Below, piece by piece: positions 28,785 through 38,125 of a stretch of 64,000 nt of DNA. Under the pieces are notes generated by a model. That model worked only from the letters and a program-made list of their open reading frames with translations, did not search any database and was not told where the DNA came from. The position numbers and the translations under genes are program-made. Each line of letters opens with the position of its first letter. The stretch's first letter is position 1. Source of the DNA: Verrucomicrobiia bacterium (lineage in GTDB: Bacteria; Verrucomicrobiota; Verrucomicrobiia; Limisphaerales; JADLHS01); assembly GCA_023953615.1 (NCBI GenBank), contig JAMLJH010000002.1, positions 1,382,375-1,446,374 on the forward strand. Direction: 5' to 3'.

Positions 28785-31178
28785 TCACAGTTTATGCAGG
28801 CGAAAGAATCGGGAACCCGGACCAATCGGTACAGTGGCTTCCACGTTGGCGCCGTTGGTGGTCAAAATCCCAGCTTGCGGCCGCCAGTCGTGGGCACCGA
28901 GATTGGCAATCGTTTCGAGAGAAAAACCGGCTGCCGAAACCGGCCAGGAAAAAGTGATGGATTCATCCCCGGGATGGGTGGGCAACATTTTTATCATCGG
29001 CGACACGGGAACATCCGTGTTGAGCAATACCGATACGGTGTTGGCGGCGGCATTGGCCACAGCCAAATCCGGGCGGCCATCGCCGTTCACATCGCCGACG
29101 GCAATGAAAGCAGGATTGTTCCCGGCGGCAAAAGTGACGGGAGGCTGAAAGGTGCCGTCGCCATTGCCAGCCAGCACATGCACTTGATTGCCGGGCGTGC
29201 TCTCGGCAACCGCCAGATCTGCCTGACCATCGCCGTTGAAATCACCCACCGCCACCGCATGGTAGCTGCCGTCCGCGAGGCAATTGGTGGGCGGACCAAA
29301 GGTCCCGTCGCCTCGACCCAATAAAATGGCGACCGTGCCGCTGGGCGGAAACCCGTTGCCCGTGCCGGCTGCCACCAAGTCGTTCGTGCCATCGCCGTTG
29401 AAATCACCCACCGCGACTGACTGCAAATTGGTTCCGGCAGGATAATTTACCGCCGTCTGAAAACTACCGTTGCCATTGCCCAGCATTACTGAAACGGTGT
29501 TGGCCCCGTAATTATTGAACACCAGATCGTTGAGGCCATCGTGGTTGAAGTCGGCAGTTGCGAGCTGATCCAGTTCAAACGGTCCGGCGGTCGTGACGGC
29601 CGGCTGAAAGGTGCCGTCACCGTTGCCCTTGAACACGGAGACGCCAAACAAACCAAGCACCGCCAGATCCGTTTGGTGGTCGTTATTAAAATCGTCCGCC
29701 AATACATACGAACTGCCTACGGTCACCAAGGCCGCCGTCGTCGCGGGTTGCAAAGTGCCGTCGCCATTGCCGCGCAGCAGCGAAACGACGCCGGAATTCA
29801 GATTGGCAACAACAACGTCATTCGTGCCGTGGCCAGTAAAATCAGCAACGACCACCGACTGGGGATTGTTGCCCGTGAGATAGTCGGCGCGAGGTTGAAA
29901 GGTGCCGTCGCCGTGGTTCAGCAACACGGAAATGTTATTGCTGTTGGCGTTGGCCACGACCAATTCCGCCCGGCCATCACCATTGAGATCGCCGAGGCCA
30001 ATGGAATTGGGATTAAGCTCCACGGCATAATTGGGCGCGGCCTGAAACGTGCCATCGCCGTTGCCCAAGACGATGCCCAGACTGGCCGGATCATTTCCGG
30101 TGGCCGTGACCAGGTCGGCTTGGCCATCACCGTTAAAATCACCGACGGCCACTCGCGCCTCCAACCAATCGTAGGTCTGCGGAGTTTGGAAAGTTCCGTT
30201 GCCATTGCCCAGCAGCACCACGCCGTTGGTCGCGGCCATGACCAGCAGATCGTCCAGGCCATCGTGGTTGAAATCCCCACTCACCACCGACTGCGGCTGC
30301 GCACCGACGTTGTAGTTCAATGAACTTGCGAAGGAGCCGTCGCCATTGCCCCAAAGCAAAATCACGGCGCCCGCATCATAATCAGTGACAGCGACATCGT
30401 TGCGGCCATCATGATTAAAATCACCCACCGCCAGCGCGTTATTATCCGTCCCCACGCTGGTATTGACCACAGGTTGAAACGTGCCATCGCCAGCACCAAG
30501 CAGGACTGAAACCAGTCCCGGTGATCCATTGCCGGCGAGCACAAGATCTTCAATCCCATCGTGGTTTAGATCCCCAACGATCATGGCTTGCGCGCCGGCC
30601 GCAAGACTAATCATATAATTCGCGCCCGCCTGATAAGTGCCGTCGCCGTTGCCCAATTCAATCGTAACGTACGGAGCCTTGTAGTAGGCATAATCCATTT
30701 TGTTATCGCCGTTGAAATCGCCAAACGCAATGACGCTGCCGTAACTGCTCAGTTTGACTGCTGGTTGGAACGTGCCGTCGCCCTGCCCCGTCAAAAGCCA
30801 GGTCCCCGCCAGACCGGAGGCGATCAAATCCAGATGGCCATCGCGATTCGCATCCGTGGACGTAAGCGTGGCCGAGGAAAATCCGTAGGCAGAAGTCCCG
30901 TAATTGACGGCGGGTTGGAACGCGCCGTGGCCGTCCGCCAGCAACACGACCACATTTGACGACAGCAGACTGACCGCCGCCACATCCGCAAAACCGTCAT
31001 GGTTGAAATCCCCCGCAGTCAGCGCACTCTGAAAACTGCTTCCGGTATTGATCAATCGCGTGGCGGCAAATGCGGGCAGATTGGCGCCGGCGGCTGGCAG
31101 CGGTGGATGGGCGAGAAATACCATCAATACGCACCAGCCGGCCAGGAGTGGATTGGCCGCGATTTTAATTTTGTTCAT
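28785..31178 (-). CDS. Secreted FG-GAP/VCBS repeat protein (14 Ca-binding repeats)
   Basis: 797 residues with a signal peptide (PLLAGWCVLMVFLAHPPLPAAGA). I count 14 repeats of about 45-55 residues, each with a calcium-loop-like core such as GDFNHDGFADVAAV, GDLNGDGRAELVVA or GDVNGDGRPDLAVA. Three are degenerate (GDFNGDNKMD, ADFTGHGTND, DDFNNDHQTD). Such repeats build beta-propellers like integrin alpha heads and occur in adhesins or polysaccharide-binding surface proteins. The C-terminal 70 residues (ESITFSWPVSAAGFSLE ... GSRFFRLHKL) are a domain common at the end of Verrucomicrobial secreted proteins, with no sorting motif visible. Ligand unknown. Confidence 0.88.
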   Translation of the reverse strand: MNKIKIAANPLLAGWCVLMVFLAHPPLPAAGANLPAFAATRLINTGSSFQSALTAGDFNHDGFADVAAVSLLSSNVVVLLADGHGAFQPAVNYGTSAYGFSSATLTSTDANRDGHLDLIASGLAGTWLLTGQGDGTFQPAVKLSSYGSVIAFGDFNGDNKMDYAYYKAPYVTIELGNGDGTYQAGANYMISLAAGAQAMIVGDLNHDGIEDLVLAGNGSPGLVSVLLGAGDGTFQPVVNTSVGTDNNALAVGDFNHDGRNDVAVTDYDAGAVILLWGNGDGSFASSLNYNVGAQPQSVVSGDFNHDGLDDLLVMAATNGVVLLGNGNGTFQTPQTYDWLEARVAVGDFNGDGQADLVTATGNDPASLGIVLGNGDGTFQAAPNYAVELNPNSIGLGDLNGDGRAELVVANANSNNISVLLNHGDGTFQPRADYLTGNNPQSVVVADFTGHGTNDVVVANLNSGVVSLLRGNGDGTLQPATTAALVTVGSSYVLADDFNNDHQTDLAVLGLFGVSVFKGNGDGTFQPAVTTAGPFELDQLATADFNHDGLNDLVFNNYGANTVSVMLGNGNGSFQTAVNYPAGTNLQSVAVGDFNGDGTNDLVAAGTGNGFPPSGTVAILLGRGDGTFGPPTNCLADGSYHAVAVGDFNGDGQADLAVAESTPGNQVHVLAGNGDGTFQPPVTFAAGNNPAFIAVGDVNGDGRPDLAVANAAANTVSVLLNTDVPVSPMIKMLPTHPGDESITFSWPVSAAGFSLETIANLGAHDWRPQAGILTTNGANVEATVPIGPGSRFFRLHKL

Positions 31179-31606
31179 TGGTTGTTTGATTTGAGATGTT
31201 TTATTTCAGGGAGTAACTCCAAGCAGATTTTGATCAACTCCGGAGTGCTTGGCGAGGGAAACTGCGAACAGACCGGAAAGATGTTAAGACGAAACGCCCG
31301 CACCCGATAACTTGACCGCCCCAGTTTGATGATGCCCACATAAGCCAAAGATAAGACCGCCGCCGCCAGCCATGCGTTCAGATTCAATCAAAAAGATATT
31401 CAGCGCAGCTTGCGGACTGGAACGCTCGGTCATCGGGGCGTCGGCTGCGAAACAGGATTTTAATTTGCACCGCCGACGCGGGGGACACTTCAACTTTGTT
31501 CAGGCAAAACAGCCGCGTCAGGCAATGGCTTGTGAACCCCAATTTAGCCTGGATGCGGGATGACCGTCGTGCGGGCCGACGGTTTGGTTTGGCGCAGAAT
31601 GTTGGC
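31179..31606. other. 428-base region between the FG-GAP gene and htpG
   Basis: No supported gene. The frames present (about 60-70 codons) lack ribosome sites and family features. A hairpin is possible at 31220-31255 (CCAAGCA ... TGCTTGG with an internal CTCCGGAG), placing a stem in the 5' leader of the FG-GAP gene. Its role is unknown. Confidence 0.35.
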
Positions 31607-33451
31607 TTACTCCTTCGCCAGCACTTTTTCGAGCAGCGAATTCAGCCGCGTCAGCATGGCGCGCGGGTCTTCCAGCACTCCGGCGGCGACGCGGGAATTA
31701 TCGAGGAGTTGCTCGGCCACGCTCGCGGCGAGCGCCGCGTCCTTCCGCCGCATGGCGTCGAGTTGAGCCATGATCGGATGCGCCGGGTTGATTTCAAAAT
31801 CATGCTTGGCGGCAGGCAAATCCGGACCGTCCGGCTGCATCGCCTTCATCATGCGCCTCATGCTGGCGGTCATGAATTTATCCGCGTCCACCACGACGGC
31901 GGGGCTTTCCACGAGCCGTTGCGAGGCGCGCACTTCGCCGACCTTGTCGCCGAGGGTTTCCTTGAGCCACTTGGTAAGTTCCTTCGCCGCGTCTTCGGAC
32001 AACGCACCGGCCTTTTTCTCGCTCAAATTCAAGTCCGCTTTTTCCGCGAGCTTGAGTGGCTTGCCGTCAAATTCACGGACATGCTCCACGACGAACTCAT
32101 CCCACGGATCGTCAAGAAACAGCACCTCCCATTTGCGTTCGCGGAACACCTCGAAGTACGGGCTGGCCTCGGCCGCCGCGCGATTCGCGGCCAGCAGACA
32201 ATAAATCTCCTTTTGTTCCGAACCCATGCGCTTCACGTAATCCGCCAGCGACGTGCGCTGGCCTTGTTCCGTTATGGACGACTCAAACCGCAACAGTTTG
32301 GCGAGCGCGTCCTTGTGCGCGAAATCCGTGACGACGCCTTCTTTTAGAAAACGTTGATATTCCGTGTAAAATTTTTCATAAGCCTCGACCTCCTTCTCAG
32401 CTTGTTCGCCGAGAAATTTCAGAAATCGCCCCGTCAGCACCTGGTTCAGTTTTTGCATCAACGACGTGTCCTGCATCGTCTCGCGCGAAATGTTCAGCGG
32501 CAAATCTTCACTGTCCACCACGCCCTTGAGAAACCGCAGCCAATCGGGGAAAAGACCTTTCGCCTTCGCCTGAATCAAAACTTTGCGGCAATACAGGTTC
32601 ACCTCGGAATCCATGCGACCCATGCCGAGCATTTCAAAATTGCGCGCCGGCACGAACAACAACGCCTGAATGGCGAGCGGCGCGTCCGCCGCGAAATGCA
32701 ATCGGAACAGTGGCCGGTCGTGGTCGTGGCCGACGAACGTGTAAAACTCGTTATATTCCTCCTCCTTGATTTCGCTTTTGTTCCGCGCCCAGATGGCTTG
32801 CACGGTGTTGAGCCGTTTGCCGTTCAACTCGATGGGAAACGGCACGAAACTCGAATACCGCTGGATAATGCGTTCCACGGTGGTTTCCTGCGCGAACTCT
32901 TTTGCATCGTCTTTCAATTCCAAAATAATCCTGGTGCCACGGGGCAAATCCGTTACCGGCGACAGCGCGTAACCGCCCAGGCCTTCGCTCGTCCATTGCC
33001 AGCCAGTTTCATCCGGCGCGAACGAACGGCTCAGGACCGTGACTTTCTTTGCCACCATAAACGCCGAATAAAAGCCCACGCCGAACTGGCCGATCAAACC
33101 GACGTCGGGTTTCTTTGCTTCGGCGAGTTGTTTCAGAAACGCCTTGGTGCCGGAATGGGCGATGGTCCCGAGATTTTCCACCAAGTCGCCGCGCGTCATG
33201 CCCAGCCCGGTGTCGGTGATGGTGATGGTGCCGGCCTTGTCATCGGTGGTCACCGCGATGTCGGGCGCAATCTCCGATTGATAAACCGCGCCGCCGGCCG
33301 ACTGGTTGAACCTTAATTTTTCACACGCGTCGGCGGCATTGGAAACCAGCTCGCGCATGAAGATTTCTTTGTCCGTGTACAGGGAATTGATGACGATGTT
33401 CAGCAACTGCTGAATTTCCGCTTGAAAATGATGCGTCTCGGTTTGGCTCAT
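31607..33451 (-). CDS. htpG: Hsp90-family chaperone HtpG
   Basis: 614 residues. The GHKL ATPase domain has MRELVSNAADACEKL, DTGLGMTRGDLVENLGTIAHSGT and QFGVGFYSAFMVA. The middle domain includes GVVDSEDLPLNISRE, the classic HtpG signature, and the C-terminal dimerisation region ends in LLEKVLAKE. It is an ATP-dependent cytosolic chaperone. No CIRCE or obvious heat-shock element was found upstream. It is divergent from the TIM-barrel gene at 33695. Confidence 0.96.
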   Translation of the reverse strand: MSQTETHHFQAEIQQLLNIVINSLYTDKEIFMRELVSNAADACEKLRFNQSAGGAVYQSEIAPDIAVTTDDKAGTITITDTGLGMTRGDLVENLGTIAHSGTKAFLKQLAEAKKPDVGLIGQFGVGFYSAFMVAKKVTVLSRSFAPDETGWQWTSEGLGGYALSPVTDLPRGTRIILELKDDAKEFAQETTVERIIQRYSSFVPFPIELNGKRLNTVQAIWARNKSEIKEEEYNEFYTFVGHDHDRPLFRLHFAADAPLAIQALLFVPARNFEMLGMGRMDSEVNLYCRKVLIQAKAKGLFPDWLRFLKGVVDSEDLPLNISRETMQDTSLMQKLNQVLTGRFLKFLGEQAEKEVEAYEKFYTEYQRFLKEGVVTDFAHKDALAKLLRFESSITEQGQRTSLADYVKRMGSEQKEIYCLLAANRAAAEASPYFEVFRERKWEVLFLDDPWDEFVVEHVREFDGKPLKLAEKADLNLSEKKAGALSEDAAKELTKWLKETLGDKVGEVRASQRLVESPAVVVDADKFMTASMRRMMKAMQPDGPDLPAAKHDFEINPAHPIMAQLDAMRRKDAALAASVAEQLLDNSRVAAGVLEDPRAMLTRLNSLLEKVLAKE

Positions 33452-33694
33452 AAAATCAGTTCACATTACAAAATGAAGGCTGTTTTGATAAACAACATGC
33501 GCCTGATCGTCAAGCGGTTGAGTCTTGGTTACCCGTGGCGGGAGCCTTCCAGACTCTATGAAATTTCACGCCTTGCGATCTGAACTTTACCCTACCAACC
33601 AGAATGACGCTCTGATTTGAGCAAAGCTTCCCGGTCAGCCCGCGGCGCTGCCAAATGGCTTGCCGCCATTCCCGCTTCCGCGCATCCTGCGCTC

Positions 33695-34645
33695 ATGAAC
33701 CGACGCCAGTTTATCACCGCCACCACCGCCAGTGTATTCACCTTGATATCCAGTTGGCCGGTCACTGCGGCCAATTTCAAAGGGCGCATCCGCAAAGCCA
33801 TGATTGTGAAGGAAGTCACGGAAAGCGCGCTCGAACCTCTGAAGCGCGCCGGCTTTGACGGAGTGGAAACCAATTTCGTGGGCACTGAAGCCGAGGCGGC
33901 TCAGGGGCGCGCGGCGGCGGAAAAGCTCGGCATGAAAGTACATTCCGTGCTGCGCGGCTGGATGGAGTTCAATAGTGAGGATCCCGCTAAAATTGAGGAT
34001 TCATTGGAGCAGGTGCGCGCGGCGTTGCGCGCGGCCAGGGCGTACGGCGCCGACGCCATTCTGGTGGTGCCGTGTCGGGTCCGGGATTTGCCTCTGCCCG
34101 AGGCGTGGGAGTTTGACATCGCGTTTGATGAATCAACCGGTCATGTGACGCGCGTTGTCGTGGGGGATAATTCAAAATTCACCGCTTACATCAACGCGCA
34201 AAACCGCGCCACGGATCTGTCGCGATTGGCGGTGGAAAAATTGATTCCGCTGGCGGAGGAATTGCGGGTGGTCATTGGCCTGGAAAATGTCTGGAACAAC
34301 TTGTGGGTGAAACCCGCGCTCTACAAAAACTTCGTCGCGTCTTTCGCGAATCCATGGGTGAAGTCCTACTTCGACATTGGCAATCATGTGAAGTATGCGC
34401 CGCCGCAGGAATGGATCCAGACCCTCGGCCCCTTGATCGCCAAGTTGCACATCAAGGATTTCAAACTGAATCCGGATGGGCGGGACGGCAAATTCGTGCA
34501 TCCGCGCGACGGCAGCATTGACTGGCCGGCCGTGCGCCGGGCGCTGGATCAGGCGGGTTACGACGGCTGGGCGACCATTGAAGATCGCGGGTTGGAACTC
34601 AGCGAATTCAACCGACGACTGGATTTGATCATCGCCGGAGAATGA
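33695..34645 (+). CDS. Secreted sugar phosphate isomerase/epimerase-like TIM barrel protein
   Basis: 316 residues from the ATG at 33695, which begins MNRRQFITATTASVFTLISS, a Tat-like signal (RRQF). The body matches AP endonuclease 2/xylose isomerase-like barrels: LKRAGFDGVETNF, GADAILVVPCRVR, VVIGLENVWNNLW, VKSYFDIGNHVKY, LIAKLHIKDF and YDGWATIEDRG. Metal-ligand Glu, Asp and His positions appear conserved. Planctomycetes and Verrucomicrobia carry many such exported proteins, thought to act on sugars, but substrates are mostly unknown. Confidence 0.87.
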   Translation: MNRRQFITATTASVFTLISSWPVTAANFKGRIRKAMIVKEVTESALEPLKRAGFDGVETNFVGTEAEAAQGRAAAEKLGMKVHSVLRGWMEFNSEDPAKIEDSLEQVRAALRAARAYGADAILVVPCRVRDLPLPEAWEFDIAFDESTGHVTRVVVGDNSKFTAYINAQNRATDLSRLAVEKLIPLAEELRVVIGLENVWNNLWVKPALYKNFVASFANPWVKSYFDIGNHVKYAPPQEWIQTLGPLIAKLHIKDFKLNPDGRDGKFVHPRDGSIDWPAVRRALDQAGYDGWATIEDRGLELSEFNRRLDLIIAGE

Positions 34646-34685
34646 GTGGCGACTCGCTCCGCCCGGTGGCGGACGGAGGCGACAC

Positions 34686-35834
34686 TCAAGGCTCTTCCAA
34701 GCGGAAGAACGCGCTGGCAGCGGTCGCCGGCAATTCAATTCGATTCGTGATTTGCGAACCGTCCACGATCTGCCAGTCCGGATCGGCCAGATTGAGCGTT
34801 TGCTTGAGGACCATGCCCTGCGCGCCGCTATCCCAGGACAACACGACGTGGTTGGCCTGGATAGAGGGAGCGATTTGCAGATTCGGTTTTGTAAACGGAC
34901 TGAGATAATAGCCAACAATCGGATCGCCGGTGTCTGACGCCCACTCTCCTCCGGGTGCCAACTCACCGCTGGCTTCCAACGAGAAGGAAAGGTTGAGCGT
35001 CATCCCCAGTTTCATGAGCGGTTGGCCGGAAGGATCGCGCATGAAACCGCGAAACGGCGCGACCATTTCAGCTTCGTGTCCATCAGCGGAACGAGCGATG
35101 CGAATGATGCCCTGATACACCGGCCCCTTGTCGGCCACGAAGGTTATGCTGGCGTCGTTGTCCGGCGGCGGGAGGCGGTAATCTCCCTGCGAATCCGAAT
35201 CAAACCAAACCCATTGCGAATAGTATTTGTACGTGCCGGGCAGAATGCGCACGATGCCGTTGGTCTGGTCTTGAATGGCGGCGTCCAACTCAGCCTGATT
35301 GCGCGCGCCGTGGTTGAGATAATGACCGGTATTGAACGTGTCCTGATAATACTCGATCTCCATGTTCATGTCGTAACCCGTGCTGACGGGATAATAGCCG
35401 CCTTCGTTGAGCGCGTAACCCGTCGTTTCGTCGTTGTCCACGTCGAGAGTCACAATCACGTAATAACGGCCCTTCTCCGGCGACCCACGGCCAATCACGC
35501 CGGTGGCGCGAAAATACGCATACAGATTGGATTCATCGTGCGTGAACTTGAACTCGACCAGGTCCACGTCGGGATGCGCCACGTAAGCCGGAATGTCGTC
35601 GGGCAATTTGTGATCCGTATCATGCGTGTCCGGAATGCCATGATGCAAAACTCCCGGCCCGGCCACTGGATCATAATAGGCCGGGACCTCGGCCCAATCG
35701 GAAAAGTCGCCATCAATGGTAATGTGATGAATCGGCTCGGCGGACAGGGTGAAAGCCAGTCCTGCAAGCCAGACCCAACCGGTTTGAAGCAGCCGCCGAC
35801 GGCACCGCGGCGAAAATAAGCGATAATGTCTCAT
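34686..35834 (-). CDS. Hypothetical secreted protein with C-terminal Verrucomicrobial beta domain
   Basis: 382 residues from the ATG at 35834; a GTG seven codons upstream is less likely. A basic stretch and the hydrophobic WVWLAGLAFTLSAEP suggest export. The N-terminal region (ITIDGDFSDWAEVPAYYDP) resembles the opening of carbohydrate-binding family 9-like or DOMON-type domains often found as 'DFSDW' modules. The C-terminal 65 residues (HVVLSWDSGAQGMVLKQTLNL ... ASAFFRLEEP) are similar in pattern to the end of the FG-GAP protein (FFRL close). No catalytic motif was recognised. Confidence 0.65.
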   Translation of the reverse strand: MRHYRLFSPRCRRRLLQTGWVWLAGLAFTLSAEPIHHITIDGDFSDWAEVPAYYDPVAGPGVLHHGIPDTHDTDHKLPDDIPAYVAHPDVDLVEFKFTHDESNLYAYFRATGVIGRGSPEKGRYYVIVTLDVDNDETTGYALNEGGYYPVSTGYDMNMEIEYYQDTFNTGHYLNHGARNQAELDAAIQDQTNGIVRILPGTYKYYSQWVWFDSDSQGDYRLPPPDNDASITFVADKGPVYQGIIRIARSADGHEAEMVAPFRGFMRDPSGQPLMKLGMTLNLSFSLEASGELAPGGEWASDTGDPIVGYYLSPFTKPNLQIAPSIQANHVVLSWDSGAQGMVLKQTLNLADPDWQIVDGSQITNRIELPATAASAFFRLEEP

Positions 35835-35965
35835 CTGGTTTTGTGCGGTGAACACCGCGCTTTAATGTCCGGGTTCAATTACTAAATACATCTCTGACCT
35901 TATCAGACGCAACTTCCGCCCGATGCGTCGCCTGCTGCCGTTAACGGGCCGTCGGGAGGCACGCT

Positions 35966-36964
35966 TCACTTGGCCTTGACCGTCCAGCCGGCTTTAACGG
36001 TCTGGCTGCCTTCATAGGTGGCGCGACTGCGTTCCGCTTGCGCCGCCTGGATCGTGATTTCGCCCACCAGCTTTTCATCGGTGAACACGACATTGCCCTG
36101 ATCGTCCTTCACGTCTTCGGTGGCAAAAAGATTCAACTTGTCGCCATCCTTGAAGCCTTGTTGAGTGCCGAGTGAAATAATAATGGCTTGATTGCTCGGA
36201 GCGGCCAGGACCTTGCCGGGCGTGCTTCGTAACGCGCTCGCCGCCGCGGTAGTGGCGGCCACTTGCTGGTTGGCGGCAGTCGCCTTCTGCTTGTGCCGAC
36301 CCGACTCCGGCAGCGACACCGGTTTCACTTCATCAATGATCTGCGCCAAAGCCTTGACGGTTGCCTTGCCCAGCGCGCTCTCCATAAATTCCTTGTTGTC
36401 GAATCCGATATTGCCGCCGCGCCCGCCCACGTTGACCCCTACGTCAAAGCCCACGCCCTTTTCCGCAGCGGTGGAAGAACCCGTCTTGATGATCTTGCGA
36501 TTCGCCGCGTCCACGAGCCGCCAGTCAATCCGCACGTCCGCCGTGGTTACTTTCGTCCCCAGTTTGCCCAGGCTGCCCGGAACAAACCCGCCCAGTCCGA
36601 TTTTGGATTCCTTGTTGCCAAACCGGGTGACCTTGGCGGTGAACATGAAATCGGCGGCCGCAAATCCGCCCTTCTCGACGGCTTCCGAGGCATCCACCCA
36701 ACCGTCCTGTCCCATCTTGATCTCGTCCTTCAAAGTTCCCAACTCACTCGTTTCCAGCACCGTAAATTTATTAATCTGACCCAACTCGGTAATGAGCATT
36801 TCCGCCAACCCCTGCCCCACCGCCGGTTGCCAATACTGAATACGGGCGACGTCGCCGCTGAACGGTGCGACGATCAAAGCCGGTAAATCGCCTTGAGCGC
36901 GTAGCGCGATCGGCAACGCCAACAAAACTGAACCACCAATAATTGCGAATAGATTTCTTTTCAT
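35966..36964 (-). CDS. CsgG/HfaB-like secreted protein
   Basis: 332 residues with an N-terminal signal (MKRNLFAIIGGSVLLALPIALRAQG) and no lipobox. The central region resembles CsgG-type proteins: ALIVAPFSGD, GQGLAEMLITELGQINKFTVLE, a helical linker, and FMFTAKVTRFGN ... VDWRLVD-like strands (VRIDWRLVDAANRKII). CsgG proteins form outer-membrane channels for curli, but many homologues are of unknown role. The C-terminal 110 residues (GKVLAAPSNQAIIISLGTQQGFKDGDKLNLF) look like a flagellar-FlgT-like or ribosome-like barrel. It stands alone, so export of a specific amyloid is not indicated. Confidence 0.72.
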   Translation of the reverse strand: MKRNLFAIIGGSVLLALPIALRAQGDLPALIVAPFSGDVARIQYWQPAVGQGLAEMLITELGQINKFTVLETSELGTLKDEIKMGQDGWVDASEAVEKGGFAAADFMFTAKVTRFGNKESKIGLGGFVPGSLGKLGTKVTTADVRIDWRLVDAANRKIIKTGSSTAAEKGVGFDVGVNVGGRGGNIGFDNKEFMESALGKATVKALAQIIDEVKPVSLPESGRHKQKATAANQQVAATTAAASALRSTPGKVLAAPSNQAIIISLGTQQGFKDGDKLNLFATEDVKDDQGNVVFTDEKLVGEITIQAAQAERSRATYEGSQTVKAGWTVKAK

Positions 36965-37152
36965 AGAGTCGTTGAGGTTAAACGTGCGGCTGACGGTTAA
37001 GGTCGAGGTTCAAATTAAATTCGGTCAGCGCGCCACAGAACATTGGGGCGGCATCTAACACTCGCACGCCCAATTTGACAAGTCATTTTGATTCGCAGCC
37101 CGTTACGCATCATCTGCGTCCTCGCGCCTCGGCACGGACCGATGCGTTTGCC

Positions 37153-38124
37153 TCAACGCAATTGAGCGGCCAGCGCTTCACCCAACGCTGCCGCTTCAGT
37201 GAGTGGACGTTGGCCCTCGGCTCGCCGGACGGGGTCGCTCTGAAACGAGATGACGCGCATCGCTACCCGCTGATCCAGCACCTCGGCGTAGGCCGCAACG
37301 GGACTTTGACAGCCCCCGCCCAAGCCGCGCAGAAAAGCGCGTTCGGCGGTAACGGCGTGAAACGTGGGGGCATCATTCAGCCCCGCGCACAATTTTTCCA
37401 GTTCCGCATCACCGGACCGAATCTCAATTCCAATAGCCCCCTGCCCTACGCACGGCAACATCACAGCGAGATCCAAAATGGTCGCCCGCAAGCCGTCTGG
37501 AACTGAATCGCCCAACAGCTTCCCTTCCGGAGTAATCCGGAAATTCAATCGTTCCAATCCCGCCAGCGCGAGAATGGTGGCGTCCGGCCCTTCCGCTTTG
37601 GCCACTTTGCCCAGGCGCGTGGCGACGTTGCCGCGAATCTCGGCAAGCTTCAAATCCGGGCGAGCCAGTGACAGTTGCGCGCGCCGGCGGGTGCTGCTGC
37701 TGGCCACCGTGGCGCCGAGGCGAAGAAAAACTAAATCAGTTGGCGCTGCTGTCGTCGGCTCCGCCGCCGCCGAGCTGGCGCGATAGATCATCACATCCCG
37801 CACGTCCGCCCGCGGTGGAGTTGCGCCCAACGCCAATCCGTCGGGCAATTCGGTGGGCAAATCTTTCAAACTGTGGATGGCCAGATCAGCCTCGCCATTC
37901 AACAACGCGACCTCCAGTTCCTTGGTGAATAATCCCTTGGGCAGGCTGGGATCGGTTTTGCTCAACGACGCGGTTTGTAATTTATCGCCCGTGGTCTTGA
38001 TGACTTTTATCTCGAACGCCTGCGCGGGAAATCGCGCCCGGCATTGCGCAAGCACCAGGTGGGTCTGGGCCAGAGCGAGTGGGCTGCCGCGCGTGGCGAG
38101 TACGATGGGACGGGCCGCAATCAT
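37153..38124 (-). CDS. hemC: Hydroxymethylbilane synthase (porphobilinogen deaminase)
   Basis: 323 residues. Signatures: IVLATRGSPLALAQ at the start, IKTTGDKLQ, GLFTKELEVALLNGEADLAIHSLKDLPTEL-type run, GNVATRLGKVA and the dipyrromethane-cofactor cysteine in LGGGCQSPVAAYAE. It polymerises four porphobilinogens into hydroxymethylbilane for heme and corrin synthesis. It lies one base after the hemA stop on the same strand, so hemX-hemA-hemC is an operon. Confidence 0.95.
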   Translation of the reverse strand: MIAARPIVLATRGSPLALAQTHLVLAQCRARFPAQAFEIKVIKTTGDKLQTASLSKTDPSLPKGLFTKELEVALLNGEADLAIHSLKDLPTELPDGLALGATPPRADVRDVMIYRASSAAAEPTTAAPTDLVFLRLGATVASSSTRRRAQLSLARPDLKLAEIRGNVATRLGKVAKAEGPDATILALAGLERLNFRITPEGKLLGDSVPDGLRATILDLAVMLPCVGQGAIGIEIRSGDAELEKLCAGLNDAPTFHAVTAERAFLRGLGGGCQSPVAAYAEVLDQRVAMRVISFQSDPVRRAEGQRPLTEAAALGEALAAQLR

Positions 38125-38125
38125 G

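Noticed and set aside
31372..31563. Small plus-strand frame between the FG-GAP gene and htpG
   Set aside because: No ribosome site, no family pattern, and unremarkable length for chance in this DNA.
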